The position numbers and the translations under genes were made by a program. Positions 60,700 to 64,000 of a stretch of 64,000 bases of DNA are shown piece after piece. This DNA is from Vibrio sp. HI00D65. Lineage in GTDB: Bacteria > Pseudomonadota > Gammaproteobacteria > Enterobacterales > Vibrionaceae. Under the pieces are notes generated by a model, which worked only from the letters and a program-made list of their open reading frames with translations, was not told the DNA's origin and searched no databases. Position 1 is the first letter of the stretch, and each line of letters begins with the position of its first letter. The DNA is taken from positions 62,001-126,000 of the forward strand of contig NZ_LWEH01000613.1 in NCBI RefSeq assembly GCF_001635455.1, read 5' to 3'.

Positions 60700-61413
60700 A
60701 TGGAAACGATTAACACTAAGAACCAAACAATTTGGTATGACTCTGAACTTCTGGCTCAAGTGCCGGTGAGTGAGATGGTTCAGATCTTTGAGGCAGAATA
60801 CTGGCAGCAACGTGAGGCTATTTCAGGGAGTGCACAGGGTCGTGGCACCACCTGGTTTATTCAGCTTGATGGACTGCAAGCTGCGTTGCGTCACTATCGA
60901 CGTGGTGGGCTATTTGGCAAACTCGTTGAAGACCAATATCGATTTTCTGATTGGGAAAGCACGCGCTGCGCGATGGAGCTTAATGTTCTTAATGTATTGG
61001 CTAATGCCGGTGTGAATGTACCCAAGCCGATTGCTGCGAGGGCGACCAAAAGCGGATTCTTTTATCGTGCAGATCTGATGTCGGAGCGAATCCCCAATGC
61101 GAAAGATCTGGTTGATGTCTTGGTAGCTAATCCGATAGGTGCGGACATTTATCAAAAAATTGGTCAAGAGATACGTAAAATGCATGATGCTGGCGTTAAT
61201 CACACTGATCTCAACATTCATAACATCCTGCTTGATGATTCACAAAAGGTGTGGATTATTGACTTTGACAAGTGCGGTCAACAAGCGGGTGATGACTGGA
61301 AAGAAGGTAACTTGAATCGCTTAAAGCGCTCATTTCTAAAAGAAGTAAACAAGCGCCAGATTCAATGGCAAGAGTCGGATTGGGAGCCTCTTTTAACAGG
61401 CTACCAAGGCTAA
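60700..61413 (+). CDS. kdkA: 3-deoxy-D-manno-octulosonic acid kinase
   Basis: 237-residue membrane-associated kinase that phosphorylates Kdo at O-4 on lipid A precursors, known from Haemophilus and vibrios whose LPS has a single phosphorylated Kdo. A kinase-like fold shows HTDLNIHNILLDDSQKVWIIDFDKC (in part: HTDLNIHNILL, IIDFDK), with the catalytic Asp and metal-binding Asp. The ATG start follows a weak site. It diverges from the GT9 gene and is convergent with waaA, which makes its substrate. Confidence 0.94.
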   Translation: METINTKNQTIWYDSELLAQVPVSEMVQIFEAEYWQQREAISGSAQGRGTTWFIQLDGLQAALRHYRRGGLFGKLVEDQYRFSDWESTRCAMELNVLNVLANAGVNVPKPIAARATKSGFFYRADLMSERIPNAKDLVDVLVANPIGADIYQKIGQEIRKMHDAGVNHTDLNIHNILLDDSQKVWIIDFDKCGQQAGDDWKEGNLNRLKRSFLKEVNKRQIQWQESDWEPLLTGYQG

Positions 61414-61429
61414 CGAAATCGAATGGTTG

Positions 61430-62692
61430 TTAGCCACTAATGTATTGTAAGGTGTTACCCAACGCCCCTCGATTCTGCTCAACCACTTGATAAGCCGCTA
61501 AGCCTTTATCTTTACGTAAGTTAGGTTGTGTGAACAGCTTTTTGAGTTGGCCTGCAATTTCATTGCTGTTTTGGCAAATAGTGACAGCTTGAGCTTCAAG
61601 CAGTTTGTCGGTGATCTCGCTAAAATTAAAGTAGCTAGGGCCATTCAGTAAGGGTAGCTGTAAAGCTGCTGGTTCTAGCAGATTATGCCCTCCAACTTTA
61701 TCTCCAATAAGACTTCCGCCCATAAAACAGGCATCAGCGCCGCCGAGTAGTACCAACATTTCGCCCATGGTATCAGCTATATAGACTTCAACATCAGATG
61801 TTAATGCTTGCTGACTCGTTCGAGTGACTGTGTTGAAGCCGTGCTGCTTAGCGAGCTCTGTCACTTGGTTGAATCGCTCGGGGTGTCGAGGCACGATGAT
61901 CAGTAGCGCATTCGGATTGTCTTTTAGAAGTTGCTTATGAGCATCTAAAACAATGTCGTCTTCACCTTGATGAGTGCTAGCAGCAATCCAGACAGCGCGT
62001 TCAAAGCCAAATTGTGCCCTTAATACTTTGCCTTTTTCAACTTGTTCAGCAGAGACTTCAATATCAAACTTGATAGAGCCCGTCACATGCACAGATGCTT
62101 TATCTAGGCCTAGCCTAACAAAACGCTCCGCATCACTAGGGTATTGGCAGAGTACCTGAGAAAGGTTATTAGCTAGAAGGTCAAACACGGGTTGGAATTT
62201 GGCATAGCGCTGGCATGAACGTTCAGATAGACGAGCGTTGAGTACTGAAATAGGAATCCCAGCTTTCGCGACGCAATGCAGCGTGTTTGGCCAAAGCTCT
62301 GTTTCCATGATCAACATTTGCTTTGGTTTTACTGATTTAAGGAAGCCTCGTACACACCAAGAAAAATCAATCGGCATGTAGCGATGCTCGACCAAACCAC
62401 CAAGTTTGTCTATTTGCTCTGCTCCTGTGCTGGTTGTCGTGGTAACGATGATGGCTTGATTTGGGTCTCGCTGCTTCAATTGCTTGATAATAGGTATCGC
62501 AGCAATAGATTCACCTACCGACACCGCATGAATCCAGATAGGTTTTTTACCTTGGGTTTGCGGCGTAATACCGAAATGCTCTTTCCAGCGCTTACCGAAA
62601 CTTGGTTTGCCGGGTTTGCTTTTATAGAGCCCATAGAGGAGCAGTGGTGAGGCTAATGACAACATAAGAGTGTATATAAGTCGTATAAGCAT
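61430..62692 (-). CDS. waaA: Kdo transferase WaaA
   Basis: Inner-membrane enzyme adding Kdo from CMP-Kdo to lipid IVA. 420 residues (E. coli 425). The N-terminal membrane segment LIYTLMLSLASPLLLYGLYK precedes the GT30 domain with IWIHAVSVGESIA, ETELWPNTLH and the C-terminal GT-B block IVPRHPERFNQV and EPAALQLPLLNGP. With KdkA next door, the enzyme is probably monofunctional, giving one Kdo (inference). ATG 62692 is used. Confidence 0.95.
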   Translation of the reverse strand: MLIRLIYTLMLSLASPLLLYGLYKSKPGKPSFGKRWKEHFGITPQTQGKKPIWIHAVSVGESIAAIPIIKQLKQRDPNQAIIVTTTTSTGAEQIDKLGGLVEHRYMPIDFSWCVRGFLKSVKPKQMLIMETELWPNTLHCVAKAGIPISVLNARLSERSCQRYAKFQPVFDLLANNLSQVLCQYPSDAERFVRLGLDKASVHVTGSIKFDIEVSAEQVEKGKVLRAQFGFERAVWIAASTHQGEDDIVLDAHKQLLKDNPNALLIIVPRHPERFNQVTELAKQHGFNTVTRTSQQALTSDVEVYIADTMGEMLVLLGGADACFMGGSLIGDKVGGHNLLEPAALQLPLLNGPSYFNFSEITDKLLEAQAVTICQNSNEIAGQLKKLFTQPNLRKDKGLAAYQVVEQNRGALGNTLQYISG

Positions 62693-62794
62693 AAAAATAT
62701 AAAAACTTTGAGAGTAAAACGAAGAAACATCGTAGATTAACTCTATCTTAAGTTAGAATGAGACTCTAGAAAACATGCATTAAAGGGATAAACT

Positions 62795-63859
62795 GTGAAT
62801 TGCCAAAAACGTCGTTATTTGATGTACATATCACAAAACTATTCATATGCAATCTTGCGCCCGTTACAAAAAGTTATATTGGAACATCAAGGGGAGGTGC
62901 GTTGGTTCTTAGAGGGGAGCGAAGTTGATGATCGGTTTCTATTACATGACGAGGTTCAATTAAACAGTATAGCCGAGGTGAACCAATGGAACCCTGATGC
63001 TGTATTTGTACCTGGTAACGTCGTCCCTAATTTTATCCCCGGCGTTAAAGTTGGGGTTTTCCATGGTTTTAATTCAGGAAAGCTCAATCGACGTGGCAGA
63101 GAAGACCATTTTGAAATTCGAGGGTGCTTTGATATGTATTGTACTCAAGGCCCTCAAACAACTGCACCATTTTTGGAGCTAAAAGCGAAGCATGGCTTTT
63201 TTGATGTTGAAGAAACTGGCTGGCCAATGTTAGACCCATTGTTTTCGCAACATAATGAAAATCCATACTTAAATAATGATGATTCTCGCCCTGTTGTTTT
63301 AATGTGCTCGACGTTTTCACGCAATCTTACTTGTGCACCTCATCTGTACGAAGAAGTAAAACGAATGTCACAAAGCGGTAAGTGGCGTTGGTTAGTACAA
63401 TTCCACCCTAAAATGTCGACAGAAATTGTTGAAATGTACAAGTCTCTTCAGAGTGAGCATCTAACATTTGTGGAAACTGATAACGTTGTTCCGTTGCTAC
63501 AAGCGGCTGATGTTATGTTGTGTGATACTTCTTCAGTTCTGTTAATGTTTTTACTTCAACACAAACCCGTTGTGAGTTTTAAGAATCAAAGCCCTAAGCC
63601 TCATTTGTTAAATATTCAGGACAAACGTGAAGTTGAAGGGGCTTTAGAGTTGGCGTTGTCGCGACCAAGCAATTTAATGGATGAGGTGGAGGCATACTGT
63701 CAGTTTATTCATCCGTATAATGATGGAGAGTCTAGCCTAAGAGTATTAGGTGTAACTAACGATTTGATCGATAAAGGTACCTCACATTTGAAGAGAAAGC
63801 CGCTTAACTTACTAAGACAATATAAAATGAGGAAAGTGCTGGGGCACTGGAAGTTTTAA
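62795..63859 (+). CDS. CDP-glycerol glycerophosphotransferase-like protein
   Basis: 354 residues, start GTG 62795 after AAGGGAT. The C-terminal part has VQFHPKM and a DTSSVLLMFLLQHKPVVSF block that match the Glyphos_transf family (TagB/TagF-like), and a VFHGFN segment near residue 90 stands where the family has a His-Gly active motif. It probably attaches glycerol-phosphate or another polyol-phosphate to lipopolysaccharide or capsule. The N-terminus is not well matched. A/T-rich codons compared with neighbours. It opens the surface polysaccharide cluster continuing past the window. Confidence 0.8.
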   Translation: MNCQKRRYLMYISQNYSYAILRPLQKVILEHQGEVRWFLEGSEVDDRFLLHDEVQLNSIAEVNQWNPDAVFVPGNVVPNFIPGVKVGVFHGFNSGKLNRRGREDHFEIRGCFDMYCTQGPQTTAPFLELKAKHGFFDVEETGWPMLDPLFSQHNENPYLNNDDSRPVVLMCSTFSRNLTCAPHLYEEVKRMSQSGKWRWLVQFHPKMSTEIVEMYKSLQSEHLTFVETDNVVPLLQAADVMLCDTSSVLLMFLLQHKPVVSFKNQSPKPHLLNIQDKREVEGALELALSRPSNLMDEVEAYCQFIHPYNDGESSLRVLGVTNDLIDKGTSHLKRKPLNLLRQYKMRKVLGHWKF

Positions 63860-63879
63860 ACTATCGAAAGAGAACAGTT

Positions 63880-64000
63880 ATGAGAAAGCATTCACTATCC
63901 GTTATTTTAATTACAAAAAATGAAGAAGATCGTGTTGAAGAATGTTTAAAGTCGGTGGTGGATATTGCTGATGAAATTATTGTATTAGACAGCGGTTCAA
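63880..64000 (+). CDS. Glycosyltransferase family 2, WaaE-like, 3' end cut by window
   Basis: The first 40 residues (start MRKHSLSVILITKNEEDRVE, then CLKSV and DEIIVLDSGS) show the GT2 beginning: a strand, the ITKNEE motif and the DSGS/T D-x-D-proximal loop. It resembles LPS core glycosyltransferases of the WaaE/KdtX type, often found near waaA and coaD. It starts 20 bases after the preceding gene. The acceptor cannot be told. Confidence 0.75.
   Translation, partial: MRKHSLSVILITKNEEDRVEECLKSVVDIADEIIVLDSGS

Noticed and set aside
1..64000. Mobile elements, prophage, CRISPR array, tRNA or rRNA genes
   Set aside because: No transposase, integrase, repeat-spacer array, or tRNA/rRNA-like sequence was recognised on either strand.

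Overview
The window reads as a continuous, gene-dense stretch of the main chromosome of a marine Vibrio. The evidence is the set of proteins, their Vibrio/E. coli-like gene order, an estimated G+C in the mid-40s percent (not computed), and typical Vibrio intergenic repeats. I favour a Vibrio close to the Splendidus group, but the species cannot be fixed from sequence reading alone. I found no tRNA or rRNA gene, no CRISPR array, no insertion sequence and no prophage. The genes are intact apart from the two cut by the window edges.

Layout. 1-4.4 kb: nitrogen assimilation (glnA with a sigma-54 promoter and NtrC sites, followed by a DUF4124 gene) and the divergent translation GTPase typA. 4.4-10.1 kb: a P-loop ATPase and a DUF2959 lipoprotein, the yihY-dtd-yiiD cluster and an AsmA-like protein. 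10.2-13.5 kb: pckA and the redox/heat-shock pair hslR-hslO. 13.8-25.4 kb: a complete type II secretion operon, gspC to gspN. 25.4-30.1 kb: nudE-cysQ, comF-nfuA, divergent bioH and a Vibrio-type protein of unknown function. 30.2-37.7 kb: tex, a CsrB-type regulatory RNA with a GacA/VarA-like upstream box, greB, a cold-shock gene followed by two small ORFs, and ompR-envZ separated by a terminator-like hairpin. 38-39 kb: a MarR regulator and a small membrane protein that share a palindromic operator. 39.3-44.8 kb: gmk-rpoZ-spoT-recG, with a repeat element in the spoT-recG gap. 45.1-49.0 kb: a purine (predicted guanine) riboswitch in front of an NCS2 permease, psiE, and an alternative oxidase-SDR pair. 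49.0-57.9 kb: yicC, rph-pyrE with an attenuator hairpin, an LpxL-type acyltransferase, slmA, coaBC, radC, rpmBG and mutM. 58-64 kb: coaD mixed with cell-surface polysaccharide genes (UDP-sugar epimerase, GT9 heptosyltransferase-like, kdkA, waaA, a CDP-glycerol glycerophosphotransferase-like protein and a truncated WaaE-like glycosyltransferase). This last part is probably the start of the lipopolysaccharide core/surface polysaccharide region.

How it works together. Most genes are housekeeping. The accessory interest lies in regulation between the genes: the C74 purine aptamer with a 9-nt competing complement, the CsrB RNA, the twin MarR operators, the hairpin between ompR and envZ, and the 24-codon/69-codon ORF pair after the cold-shock gene. 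All functional statements come from reading motifs and gene order; no database search was run.
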